Under the pieces are notes generated by a model. It was not told where the DNA came from and searched no databases. It was given only the letters and a program-made list of their open reading frames with translations. A stretch of DNA of 29,251 nucleotides from Deltaproteobacteria bacterium (GTDB lineage: Bacteria > JAUYMQ01): positions 1 through 29,251 of the forward strand of contig JAUYMQ010000387.1 of assembly GCA_030698575.1 (NCBI GenBank), in the 5' to 3' direction. The position numbers were made by a program, and so were the translations under genes. Numbering within the stretch: the stretch's first letter is position 1; every line of letters starts with the position of its first letter. This document shows, in pieces, positions 13,626 to 21,564 of this stretch.

Positions 13626-15464
13626 ATGTTTGCGAACTTCAGGGTTGGAACGGATCGGGGCGTCCGGCCGCGACCCCCTCGACTTGGTGTGGCAGCGCTC
13701 ACGATCGCCCTGCTGCTTCTGGGCGGGGCCGGGCCGGCGTGGCCCCAGGTCCTGGGAGACCTGAACGGTGACGGCGTCATCGACGCTGTTGACGTCGGCT
13801 TGCTGGTTACCGTCTACGCCACAGACTCCGCTGATCCGGGTTACGACGCCGGCGGAGATCTGAATAGCGACGGGTTGATCAACTTCCAGGATCTGGCGAT
13901 CCTGTCAGGCAACGCGGGGCAGACCCCCACGGCCGTGGCGCCGGCGACTGTTTTCCTCACCGCGAACGACATTCCCGACGAATTCAACGACGTGCTGGCC
14001 GTTCCGGAGAGCGGTTTCTCCCTCGACTTCCGCATTGCCAACCCTCCGGGCGCGCCGCTCATCGATCTTCCGTCGCTCAGCGTCATGGCAACGCAACCCG
14101 CCGGACTCCTCTCGGCCGGCGCCGAGCTTGCGCCGCTCTTCACCAAAACCCCCTCGGGCGGATCCTGGCGCGTGAGCGCCGTCGAAGCGTTTCCGCCAGT
14201 GAACGTGTTCTTCTCCTTCTCGATCCAGAACCAGAAAGGGGATGTCTTCTCGATCCCCTCCTACGGCCTGGCTTCCCGTGAATGGAAGATCACCCCGCCC
14301 GTCGGCGCCGGACAGAAGGTCTTCCTCGATTTCGATCAGGACCGCGATGCCGTGGGCGGGAACGACTTCGACGAGGATCTGAGAGCCTTCGGGCTGGGCT
14401 CGCTGGTTTTTCCTTCGCTGAGCGCCCTTGTCCGGACAGACGTTGTCGTGCGCATCCTCGAGATCATCCGGTCCTTCTACGGGCAGGATCCCGCCGGAAC
14501 TTTCCTTCCCGATTCGGCGACGGTGGCTTTCAGCGATCTCTTCACGCTGGGCGCGACGCGAATATGCGTGGGCGGCGAGGACCCCCTGGGGGGAACGGCA
14601 TTCGGTCTCACCCCCTTCGACATGAACAACGCGGCCACGGGCTCCGACACCTGTTTCATAGGATCACCCTGGGGCGTGTTTCCGCGGGAGTTCCTCTTCT
14701 TCCAGGCGAACTCGAACTTCCAGGCCGTCTTCAATCCCCTGCGGGCTTCGGCCGGCGGCACGCCGGTAGGGGAGGATCCGCTGGACGCCACCGTGCTCGC
14801 GTCCGGCTTCGATCCGGGCTCGGCCCTGCCGGCCGAACTGGCGCGGTGGAACACGATCAACGCGGGGGTAGAGACCTTTGCGCGCTTCGCCGGGGTGATC
14901 GCGGCGCATGAAAACGGACACACGCTCGGCCTCACGGCCGCCACCGCGGCCCCGGCGGGCCTCTGGGGCGACGGTGCATTTCACAACATGACATCGATGG
15001 GCGGCACACCCGCGGAAAACTGGATGATGAACAGCGGCGGCTCTTTCAACTACGAGGAGATCGTGGGGGAGGCGGGTGAACCGCTGCCGCGCTTCCGGGA
15101 TCTCAGTGATGCCTATCTGCGCAACGAACTGATGCTCAAGAGCGGCATCACGGGCCCTCTGCAGCCCGCCCCGACCCTGACGAACGTCCTGCCCAATCCG
15201 GCGATCTACAGCGCGGGGACAGTCAATATCACCGTCTTCGGTTCCGGGTTCTTCGGGACGCCGGACGTGCTCCTGCTCAAGGACGGGTTCCCGCCGCGCG
15301 TCGTGCAGAACGTTCTGCTCGGCATGCCCCCCACCTGCCCGGTGGGGACGTGCATCACCGGCACGCTGGTCCAATTCCAGGTCGGGACCGGGCTGTTCGA
15401 CGTGCTCGTCGAAACCCCGGACGATCAGTCGGTGGTCATCGAGGACCATCTGACGGTCCAGTAG
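13626..15464 (+). CDS. Secreted dockerin-domain zincin-like protein with C-terminal IPT/TIG-like domain
   Basis: This 612-residue protein has an export signal (hydrophobic core about 20-36 after an Arg-rich start). Residues 43-98 form a type I dockerin-like domain with two calcium-binding repeats: DLNGDGVIDAVD (45-56) and DLNSDGLINFQD (78-89), each with the D-x-N-x-D-G-x-[IN] pattern. A long middle region ends in HENGHTLGL (428-436), which has the zincin HExxH plus the metzincin Gly. The expected third zinc ligand at position 438 is Ala; a later His (FHNM) or another residue would have to serve. NWMMNSGG looks like a Met-turn. The last 95 residues (LTNVLPNPAIYSAG onward) resemble an IPT/TIG immunoglobulin-like domain. 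No C-terminal anchor is present. It is the first gene of an operon that also encodes a cohesin, so it is a natural docking partner. The ribosome site is weak. Confidence 0.82.
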   Translation: MFANFRVGTDRGVRPRPPRLGVAALTIALLLLGGAGPAWPQVLGDLNGDGVIDAVDVGLLVTVYATDSADPGYDAGGDLNSDGLINFQDLAILSGNAGQTPTAVAPATVFLTANDIPDEFNDVLAVPESGFSLDFRIANPPGAPLIDLPSLSVMATQPAGLLSAGAELAPLFTKTPSGGSWRVSAVEAFPPVNVFFSFSIQNQKGDVFSIPSYGLASREWKITPPVGAGQKVFLDFDQDRDAVGGNDFDEDLRAFGLGSLVFPSLSALVRTDVVVRILEIIRSFYGQDPAGTFLPDSATVAFSDLFTLGATRICVGGEDPLGGTAFGLTPFDMNNAATGSDTCFIGSPWGVFPREFLFFQANSNFQAVFNPLRASAGGTPVGEDPLDATVLASGFDPGSALPAELARWNTINAGVETFARFAGVIAAHENGHTLGLTAATAAPAGLWGDGAFHNMTSMGGTPAENWMMNSGGSFNYEEIVGEAGEPLPRFRDLSDAYLRNELMLKSGITGPLQPAPTLTNVLPNPAIYSAGTVNITVFGSGFFGTPDVLLLKDGFPPRVVQNVLLGMPPTCPVGTCITGTLVQFQVGTGLFDVLVETPDDQSVVIEDHLTVQ

Positions 15465-15508
15465 CATCGTATTCCGCGGGAGGCCGCGGTTGGAGAAAGG
15501 CTCGAGAA

Positions 15509-16243
15509 ATGGTTCGGCATGCAGCGACAGCGAGAGGCGCGCACGGCGGATGGGACGGGGCTGCACGCGCGTTTCGTCTGACGGCCCTCGTGGTCCTCGT
15601 GGTGCTGCTCGCCGCTTTCGCCCCCCGCGGCTCGGAGTCCATCGGCTATCTGGCCGAGACCTCGGCGCTCGTGGTCCTGGGCACCGTGCACGAAGCGCCG
15701 GGTAAGAGCCCGGCCGCGGCGTCCACGGGGACCGTCCTCGCGCTGAAGATCGAACGGGTGCTCAAGGGCAGGGCGCCGAAGGGACCGCTCGTGATCTGGA
15801 TTCCCTCCCACGAGAATCCGTCCGCTCTCGAGGCGGGACAGCGCGCCATCCTGTTCCTTTCGCCCGTGCCCGATCTCCCCTTCTACAGGCGCGCGGGCGT
15901 GGCCGGCAGGCGGCTCTGGCGAATCGACGGTGCTGCGGCCGGCGTGCTCGATCCCGCGCTGGAGGCGCCGGTGAAGGAAATGGTCGTGGCGCTCCGTTCG
16001 GGGGAGAATTCGGACGTGCTGAACACTCTCGTTCATCAGGCGGGAAATTCAGCGCCGCGCGTTCAGGAAGATGCCATCGCCGATCTCGAGCGCCGCTGCC
16101 AGGCCGGCTGCGCGCTTGATGCCGCCGGGAGAGCCAGGCTCCGTGCCCTCGGCCTGGCGGCGCCCGCGGGGTCGGCTCTCCGAAAGCAGTTCCTGCGGGC
16201 CGCGGGAGAGAATTCGGGCCGGCCCGCCGCGGGGGGGCCGTGA
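15509..16243 (+). CDS. Secreted protein of unknown function between dockerin and cohesin genes
   Basis: This 244-residue protein starts at ATG 15509 with GAAAGG about 8 bases upstream. A signal peptide or N-terminal helix spans about 22-42 (LTALVVLVVLLAAFAP). The following domain (about 48-150) has a beta-barrel-like pattern: ALVVLGTVHEAP, TVLALKIERVLKG, PLVIWIPS and QRAILFLSP. This 'GTV ... V-LKG ... G-x-x-x-LFL' pattern is seen in many secreted bacterial proteins of unknown role. The C-terminal third is Ala/Arg-rich and helical. The gene lies 44 bases after the dockerin gene, and its TGA overlaps the cohesin gene ATG (TGATG at 16241-16245), so the three are one translationally linked operon. 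Accessory or inhibitor roles for the protease are possible but only a guess. Confidence 0.75.
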   Translation: MVRHAATARGAHGGWDGAARAFRLTALVVLVVLLAAFAPRGSESIGYLAETSALVVLGTVHEAPGKSPAAASTGTVLALKIERVLKGRAPKGPLVIWIPSHENPSALEAGQRAILFLSPVPDLPFYRRAGVAGRRLWRIDGAAAGVLDPALEAPVKEMVVALRSGENSDVLNTLVHQAGNSAPRVQEDAIADLERRCQAGCALDAAGRARLRALGLAAPAGSALRKQFLRAAGENSGRPAAGGP

Positions 16244-17295
16244 TGGCGCGACGGCATCGCCTGTCGGCGGGAATGCTTGCGCTCTTTCTTGCTGCGCCGC
16301 TGTGGGCTTCTCTACCTGCGCGGACGGTGCAGGCACAGGTCACGCTCGAGTTCTTCCCCAATCCGGCGGCCTTCTTTTTCGCCAACGGCGTCCTCGTCAC
16401 GATGTACGTGCAGGTCAACACGACTTCCCCGATCCAGGCCTACGACGTGGACGTGACTTACGACCCCACGATTCTGAAAGCCCTCGTGGTATCGGGTCTG
16501 GATCTCTTCGACGGCGACGATGCGCTCGTTCGTCCGGCCGAGGTCGACAACCTTTCGGGCGAGGTGCGGGGCATCGTCGATTCGAACCTGGGCCCGCCGG
16601 TGGGCCCGGGCCAGCTCTACGTGGCGAGCGTCGTCTTTCGCGTTCTGAAACCGGGATCCCTCATGCTCGGCTTCAACGCCTTCACGCCGACCAGGGGCTT
16701 CGCAGACGCCGCGGGCAACGCGCTTTCCGGCCAGGCAGTTCAGACCGCCGTTACGATTCACTCGCTGGCCGACATGGATCTCGACGGATTGTCGTCGCAG
16801 TACGAGCAGATCATCACGCAGACAAATCCGATGCTGCGCGACAGCGACGGCGACGGAACTTCGGACGGAATGGAGGATAACGACGGCGACGGTGTCACGA
16901 ACGCCGCGGAGTACACCAAGGGGACCTTTGCCAACACGCAGGATACCGATGCCGACGGGTTCCTCGACGGCGCGGACAACTGCCCGCACACCTACAACCC
17001 GTCCCAGGCGGACATCGATGCCGATAACAGGGGGAACGCCTGCGATCCGGACAACGACAACGATCTGCTCGACGACGTGGATGAGCCGGCGCTGGGTCTG
17101 GATCCATCGGACCCCGACACCGACGATGATGGTTTTCCCGATGGCGTGGAGATCGCCAGGGGGACCGATCCGCTCGATCCGGACTCGTTTCCGCTGGATG
17201 CGCCCGCCATGGGGCCGCTGGGAAGCGCCCTTCTGGTGATCTTGCTCGCCGCGCTCGCATCCCGTAGGATCCGCCAATCTTCGCGCCCGTCCTGA
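16243..17295 (+). CDS. Cohesin-domain surface protein with thrombospondin-3-type repeats and C-terminal anchor
   Basis: This 350-residue protein has a signal peptide cleaved near VQA (29-31). Residues about 33-172 look like a cohesin: VTLEFFPNP, VTMYVQVNTTSPIQAYDVDVTYDPTILKAL, SGEVRGIVDSN, LYVASVVFRVLKPG and LGFNAFTPT follow the cohesin strand order and its conserved Y-D-P. Residues about 177-316 are Asp/Asn-rich calcium-binding thrombospondin type 3 repeats (DSDGDGTSDG, DNDGDGVTN, DTDADGFLDGADNCP, DTDDDGFPDG). The last 32 residues have APAMGPLG, a hydrophobic helix and RRIRQ. This is a three-part sorting signal similar in layout to PEP-/IPTL-CTERM but with a different motif. The ATG overlaps the previous stop codon; a GTG immediately before is an alternative. 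Cohesins bind dockerins, and a dockerin protein is encoded in the same operon, so this looks like a surface receptor. Confidence 0.85.
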   Translation: MARRHRLSAGMLALFLAAPLWASLPARTVQAQVTLEFFPNPAAFFFANGVLVTMYVQVNTTSPIQAYDVDVTYDPTILKALVVSGLDLFDGDDALVRPAEVDNLSGEVRGIVDSNLGPPVGPGQLYVASVVFRVLKPGSLMLGFNAFTPTRGFADAAGNALSGQAVQTAVTIHSLADMDLDGLSSQYEQIITQTNPMLRDSDGDGTSDGMEDNDGDGVTNAAEYTKGTFANTQDTDADGFLDGADNCPHTYNPSQADIDADNRGNACDPDNDNDLLDDVDEPALGLDPSDPDTDDDGFPDGVEIARGTDPLDPDSFPLDAPAMGPLGSALLVILLAALASRRIRQSSRPS

Positions 17296-17355
17296 GCGCG
17301 CCCCTGAATCACCCCGCCCCCTGATTGCCAGCCCCGCCCGGGCCTCGTCGGAACC

Positions 17356-19950
17356 ATGGTCCGACAGACCCTCGCACTCAGCACGGCCGCGCTCCTGGCG
17401 GGCATCGCCGCCGGTGATGCAGCGCCCTTTCTCTCGCTTCCCGGACTGATCGGCGCGCCGCTCTGCGGGCTGCTGGCGCTTCGGCTCCGCCGCCCCGCCA
17501 GCGTTCTCGGCGCGCTGATACTCGGTGCCTTCCTGGCAGGCGCGGCGTTTCCCGCCCGATGGACTGCGCCACTGCCCGCCTCTGATCTCGCGCGCATCCT
17601 TTGTGAGACGCCTTTTGAATGCGGCGCGCCCGTCGACGCGGCCATCGAGGGCGAACTTGCCGGCACGCCGGTCAGTGACAACGGCGGCGCGCGCCTTCTC
17701 GTGGACGTAAAAGAGATCGCACTTCCGGCGGGCCACCGGAGGGCAAGCGGTCGTCTGATCGTCTATCTGGCCGGCGAGGTTCCCTCGAAGCGCGCGGGAG
17801 ATCGGTTGCGGTTTCGCGCGAAGCTTCGGGAGCCGCGGCGTTACCACAACCCCGGCAGCGCCGACCGGCCGCGCGCGCTCGCGCGCAAGGGCATCCGGCG
17901 AGTGGCCTTCGTCGAATCGCCGGAAGCCCTCGTCTGGCTCGCCGGACGGGATTGGCGGCCGTCCCCGCTGGCGGGGGCACGCCGCGCCCTGCGCGCGCTT
18001 CTTCGCAGGGAGGGCGGGAGCGCCTCGCCGCTGCTCGGTGCGCTCCTCCTGGGGGAGCGAGGCGAGCTCTCGCCTGCGCTGCGTGAGTCCTACGCGCGCG
18101 CCGGCGTGGCGCACGTGCTTGCCGTCTCGGGGCTGCACGTTGCCCTGGTTGCGCTGTCGGCCGGCGCCCTGACCCGACGGCTATTGAAAGGCGCGCCCGG
18201 GCTGGCGGCCGGGGGCGGCGCGGCCCGGGGCGGAATCGTCGTGGGACTGGCTGCCGCCTGGGGCTATGCGTTCCTGGCCGGGGCTGCCGATCCGGCGATG
18301 CGGGCGGCCCTCATGGCATCGGCGCTCGCCGGAGGCGCGCTGCTTCTCCGGCGTGCTGACGCCTGGCACGCCCTCTGGCTTGCCGCGGGCTGCCTGGCGG
18401 TCGCCGACCCTGCGCGCGTCTTCGAGGCGGGTGTACAGCTCTCCTTCGCGTCGGTCGGCGGGCTTCTCTGGTGCTGGCGCGCGGGGGCGCTCCCGGGGAG
18501 ACGCCCCCCGGGAGCCTGGCGGCGAGCGGGCAGGTGGCTAGCGGGCATGGCGTTTGCCTCGATCGTTGCGACGCTGGCGACACTTCCTATCCAGGCCAAC
18601 GTGTTCGGCAGGGTCTCCCTGGTGGCGCCGCTCGCAAACCTGGTCGTCCTGCCGCTCCTTGGCGGGCTGGTGTTGCCGCTCCTGCTCCTGGCGGCGGCCT
18701 GCCATCCGGTCTGGACGGGCGCCGCGGCGCTCCTCGTCCGCGCGGCCGCACATCTCGCTAACGCCGCCTCCGCCGCGGCGACGTGGTTCGGCGCCGCTCC
18801 CTGGTCCACCTTTTCCCTCCCTCCTTTCACGCACATCGATACCGCCGCCTTCTATCTTGTGGCGGCCGCGATCCCGCTCCTGCTCCGGGGCGGCGGGCGC
18901 GGCGCTCGCGCGCTTCTCGGCGCGGGCCTGGTGACGAGCCTGGGCGCCGCGGCCCTGCATGCGTGGAACCTGCAGCCGCCTTCTGCACTATGTGCGCGCT
19001 TCTTCGATGTCGGGCAGGGCGATGCGGCGCTCATCGAGACGCCGGAGGGAGCAAGGATGCTGGTCGATGCGGGTCCCGCCTTCACGCTTCCGGGCGGCAG
19101 GCGGTTCGATGCGGGCGAGCGTGTCCTGGGCCCCGCGCTGCGCGCCGGTTGGATTCGCAGACTCGACGTCCTCGCTGTGACGCATCCCGACGCCGATCAC
19201 GCCGGCGGCGCCCGGGCAGTGCTCGAGGGGTTCCGCGTGGGGGAGGTATGGATACCGGCGGGCGCCGAGCAGGCGGGGGGGATTGCATCGCTGCTGGCAG
19301 CGGCACGCCGGCAGCACGTTCCCGTGCACGCCCTCGCGCGCGGCGACCTGCGGCGCCTTGCCGGCGGCACGCGAGTGGAGGTGCTCGGGCCGCCGCGTGA
19401 ACGTTCTCGTCGAAATGCGCCATCGGGTGAGCTCCCGCGGCGCGGGGGCTGGAACGATCGCTCGCTCGTGTTGAGAGTGAACTCGGGTGGTGCCCGGCTG
19501 CTGCTTGCCGGGGACATCGAGTTTGACGGCGAGCAAGAGCTCATCCGGGCCGGAGGCGATCTCCGCGCGGACGTGTTGAAGGTGCCCCACCACGGGAGCG
19601 ATACATCCTCCCACGCCGAGTTTCTGGCGGCCGTCCGGCCCCGGGTCGCCGTCATCTCGGCCGGCGCCTGGAACCGCTTCGGGTTTCCGGCGCCCGGCGC
19701 ATTCCGTCGCCTGGAGAGGGCGGGCGCCCGCGTTTTCCGGACCGACCGCCACGGCGCGATCACGGTCACCCTCGGCGCAGGCAGGCCTGGCGGGGCCGAT
19801 TTCTGTCACCCGGGAGCAGGGGAAATTTTCGTTCAACGGCAGCGGTCGATCAGCCGTAAAGGAAGGAGAACAGGCGTATTGTTCAATTGCGCCCCGCCTG
19901 CGGGCGAGGCACGGCGAGGGGGAAAAACCCCTGAGGGAGGAGGCTCGTGA
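17356..19950 (+). CDS. comEC: ComEC/Rec2 DNA-uptake channel protein
   Basis: ComEC is the inner-membrane channel for single-stranded DNA uptake in natural transformation. The 864 residues show N-terminal helices, an OB-like soluble region (about 95-195), then the competence domain with the family motif HVLAVSGLHVAL starting at H253. The C-terminal metallo-beta-lactamase-type domain has DVGQGDA (551-557), THPDADH (609-614/615 region), a GD in LLLAGDIE, and VPHHGSD (H745, H746), the usual metal-ligand set. After the domain end (AITVTLGAG) there is an extra tail of about 55 polar residues rich in Arg and Gly that I do not recognise. The ATG at 17356 lies 60 bases after the cohesin gene. The stop overlaps the next start by four bases (GTGA), so the diguanylate cyclase is translationally coupled. 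The gene appears intact. Confidence 0.94.
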   Translation: MVRQTLALSTAALLAGIAAGDAAPFLSLPGLIGAPLCGLLALRLRRPASVLGALILGAFLAGAAFPARWTAPLPASDLARILCETPFECGAPVDAAIEGELAGTPVSDNGGARLLVDVKEIALPAGHRRASGRLIVYLAGEVPSKRAGDRLRFRAKLREPRRYHNPGSADRPRALARKGIRRVAFVESPEALVWLAGRDWRPSPLAGARRALRALLRREGGSASPLLGALLLGERGELSPALRESYARAGVAHVLAVSGLHVALVALSAGALTRRLLKGAPGLAAGGGAARGGIVVGLAAAWGYAFLAGAADPAMRAALMASALAGGALLLRRADAWHALWLAAGCLAVADPARVFEAGVQLSFASVGGLLWCWRAGALPGRRPPGAWRRAGRWLAGMAFASIVATLATLPIQANVFGRVSLVAPLANLVVLPLLGGLVLPLLLLAAACHPVWTGAAALLVRAAAHLANAASAAATWFGAAPWSTFSLPPFTHIDTAAFYLVAAAIPLLLRGGGRGARALLGAGLVTSLGAAALHAWNLQPPSALCARFFDVGQGDAALIETPEGARMLVDAGPAFTLPGGRRFDAGERVLGPALRAGWIRRLDVLAVTHPDADHAGGARAVLEGFRVGEVWIPAGAEQAGGIASLLAAARRQHVPVHALARGDLRRLAGGTRVEVLGPPRERSRRNAPSGELPRRGGWNDRSLVLRVNSGGARLLLAGDIEFDGEQELIRAGGDLRADVLKVPHHGSDTSSHAEFLAAVRPRVAVISAGAWNRFGFPAPGAFRRLERAGARVFRTDRHGAITVTLGAGRPGGADFCHPGAGEIFVQRQRSISRKGRRTGVLFNCAPPAGEARRGGKTPEGGGS

Positions 19951-21419
19951 GCGGGCCCGATCGCAAAAGGTCCGCCCCCGTGGAGACGCGGGGGGAGGGG
20001 CTCGAGGAGGTCTCGGGCAAGGGCGCCCGTGCCCTCATCGCGAGCGCCGACGAGCGCGCCGCCGAGGGGCTATCGCGCCTGCTGCGGGCCCTCGGCTGGA
20101 CGCCGATCGTGGCCGAGTGCGACGATGCGGCGCTGCGCGCCGTCGAACGATCCCAGCCGACGGTCGTGATCGCCCGCTTCGAGAAACAGGAGCTGACGCT
20201 CGCTGAACGGCTGCGATCGCTCTATCCGCTCATGCCCGTCGTGGCGGTGCTGCCCAAGCCGAATTTCGATCAAGCTGCGATGGCCTACGAGGCGGGCGCG
20301 ACGGTCTGCATCGGGGATCCCGTAACCGAGCCGGCGCTGCGGGGCGCCCTTCGGCGCGCGGAGCGCCGCCTGCGCCAGGTGGCGGCGGAACGGGTCGAGT
20401 CGTTGCGGCTGGTCGATTCGGCACGCGCCCTCAATGCCTCGCTCCTGTTCTCCGACATCTACCCGCTCACTCTCGACACCATGATGCGCGAGACCGGCAG
20501 CAATGCAGCCGTCGGCATCTTCGCCGATGCCGAGCGCGGGGTGCTGGGTCTTCGCGCGATGCGGGGGATGTCGGCCGAGATGGCCGAGCACCTTGCGCAC
20601 CGGCTCACGCCCATGCTCGAGGGGCGGCTCTCCTCGAACGCCCGGCCCATCGACGACACGATCGACCCGGACCTCTGGACGTCTTTGAGCGACGTCCTCA
20701 AGGGCGAGATCGATGAGCCGCCCCGGCTCCTTCTCGTGCCGGTCCCGCGCGCATCCCGAGGCCGCGAGGCGTCGACCTCGCCCAACATCGGGGCGGTGCT
20801 GCTTCTCCGCCACGCGCCCGCGGCGCCCTTTTCCCAGGACCTGCGCGAGCGGGCGGCCTTCCTCGCCGTGCAGGCGGGCATCGCCGTCCAGAACGGCGCG
20901 CTCTACGCCGCCGCCGAGGAGCGCGCCTATCTCGACCCGCTCACCGGCCTCTACAACACCCGCTACCTCTACGCGACACTCGAGCAGGAGATTACCCGCT
21001 CGACCCGCTACGGGCACGAACTCTCGGTGCTCTTTCTCGACCTCGATCACTTCAAGCTGGTCAATGACCGCCACAACCACCTGGTCGGAAGCGCGGTGCT
21101 CGTCGAGACGGCTCACCTGATCGAACGGAAGATCCGCCAGGTGGACGGCGCGGTCCGCTACGGCGGCGATGAGTTCGTGATCATCCTCATCGAGACGACC
21201 CATGCCGGCGCACTGAACGTCGCGGAACGGATTCGCGAGAGCGTCGGAGAGCATGTCTTCCAGGAAGCGGCCGGACTATCGATACGGGTCACCTGCTCGA
21301 TCGGCGTTGCCTCGCTGCCGGTCCACGGCAAGCAGGCGCGGGAGCTTATCGAGGCGGCCGACCTCGCCATGTACCGCGCCAAGAGCCAGCGGAATCTCGT
21401 CCGCTCGGCCAGCGACTGA
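19947..21419 (+). CDS. GGDEF diguanylate cyclase with degenerate receiver and GAF-like domain
   Basis: This 490-residue protein should make cyclic di-GMP from two GTP. Residues about 27-145 resemble a response-regulator receiver fold, but the phospho-acceptor position reads VVIARFEKQ with no Asp, so it is probably not phosphorylated. Residues about 150-315 look like a GAF sensor domain. The GGDEF domain (about 325-485) has DPLTGLYN, FLDLDHFKLVND, the active-site GGDEF (406-410) and SIGVA. RQVD at 397-400 lies exactly five residues before GGDEF, an intact inhibitory I-site for product feedback. Two usually conserved spots differ: NDRHNH replaces ND-x2-GH, and LVGS replaces GD. The GTG start at 19947 follows a strong GGAGG and overlaps the comEC stop. 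Cyclic di-GMP commonly controls matrix and biofilm, which may matter for the surface genes nearby, but no direct link is shown. Confidence 0.92.
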   Translation: MSGPDRKRSAPVETRGEGLEEVSGKGARALIASADERAAEGLSRLLRALGWTPIVAECDDAALRAVERSQPTVVIARFEKQELTLAERLRSLYPLMPVVAVLPKPNFDQAAMAYEAGATVCIGDPVTEPALRGALRRAERRLRQVAAERVESLRLVDSARALNASLLFSDIYPLTLDTMMRETGSNAAVGIFADAERGVLGLRAMRGMSAEMAEHLAHRLTPMLEGRLSSNARPIDDTIDPDLWTSLSDVLKGEIDEPPRLLLVPVPRASRGREASTSPNIGAVLLLRHAPAAPFSQDLRERAAFLAVQAGIAVQNGALYAAAEERAYLDPLTGLYNTRYLYATLEQEITRSTRYGHELSVLFLDLDHFKLVNDRHNHLVGSAVLVETAHLIERKIRQVDGAVRYGGDEFVIILIETTHAGALNVAERIRESVGEHVFQEAAGLSIRVTCSIGVASLPVHGKQARELIEAADLAMYRAKSQRNLVRSASD

Positions 21420-21460
21420 GACCCCTCGCCCGTCGCGCGCCGCGGCGCGCCAAAGCTACG

Positions 21461-21489
21461 TTGACAGCCCCTCGGACCTCTGCTAGGTT
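21461..21489 (+). promoter_or_regulatory. Sigma-70 promoter of hisS
   Basis: TTGACA (21461-21466, perfect -35), a 17-base spacer, TAGGTT (21484-21489, 3/6 of the -10). The transcript would start near 21496, about 70 bases before the hisS ATG. The region after it is AT-rich (TGATTTAATAGG). No T-box or other leader structure is recognisable. Confidence 0.6.
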
Positions 21490-21564
21490 TCTGATTTAAT
21501 AGGGTTTTTCGTCCCGCCGGGCCGTCCACAGGAACCCTCCCGCTTTCCAGGCTGGAACGCCGCC

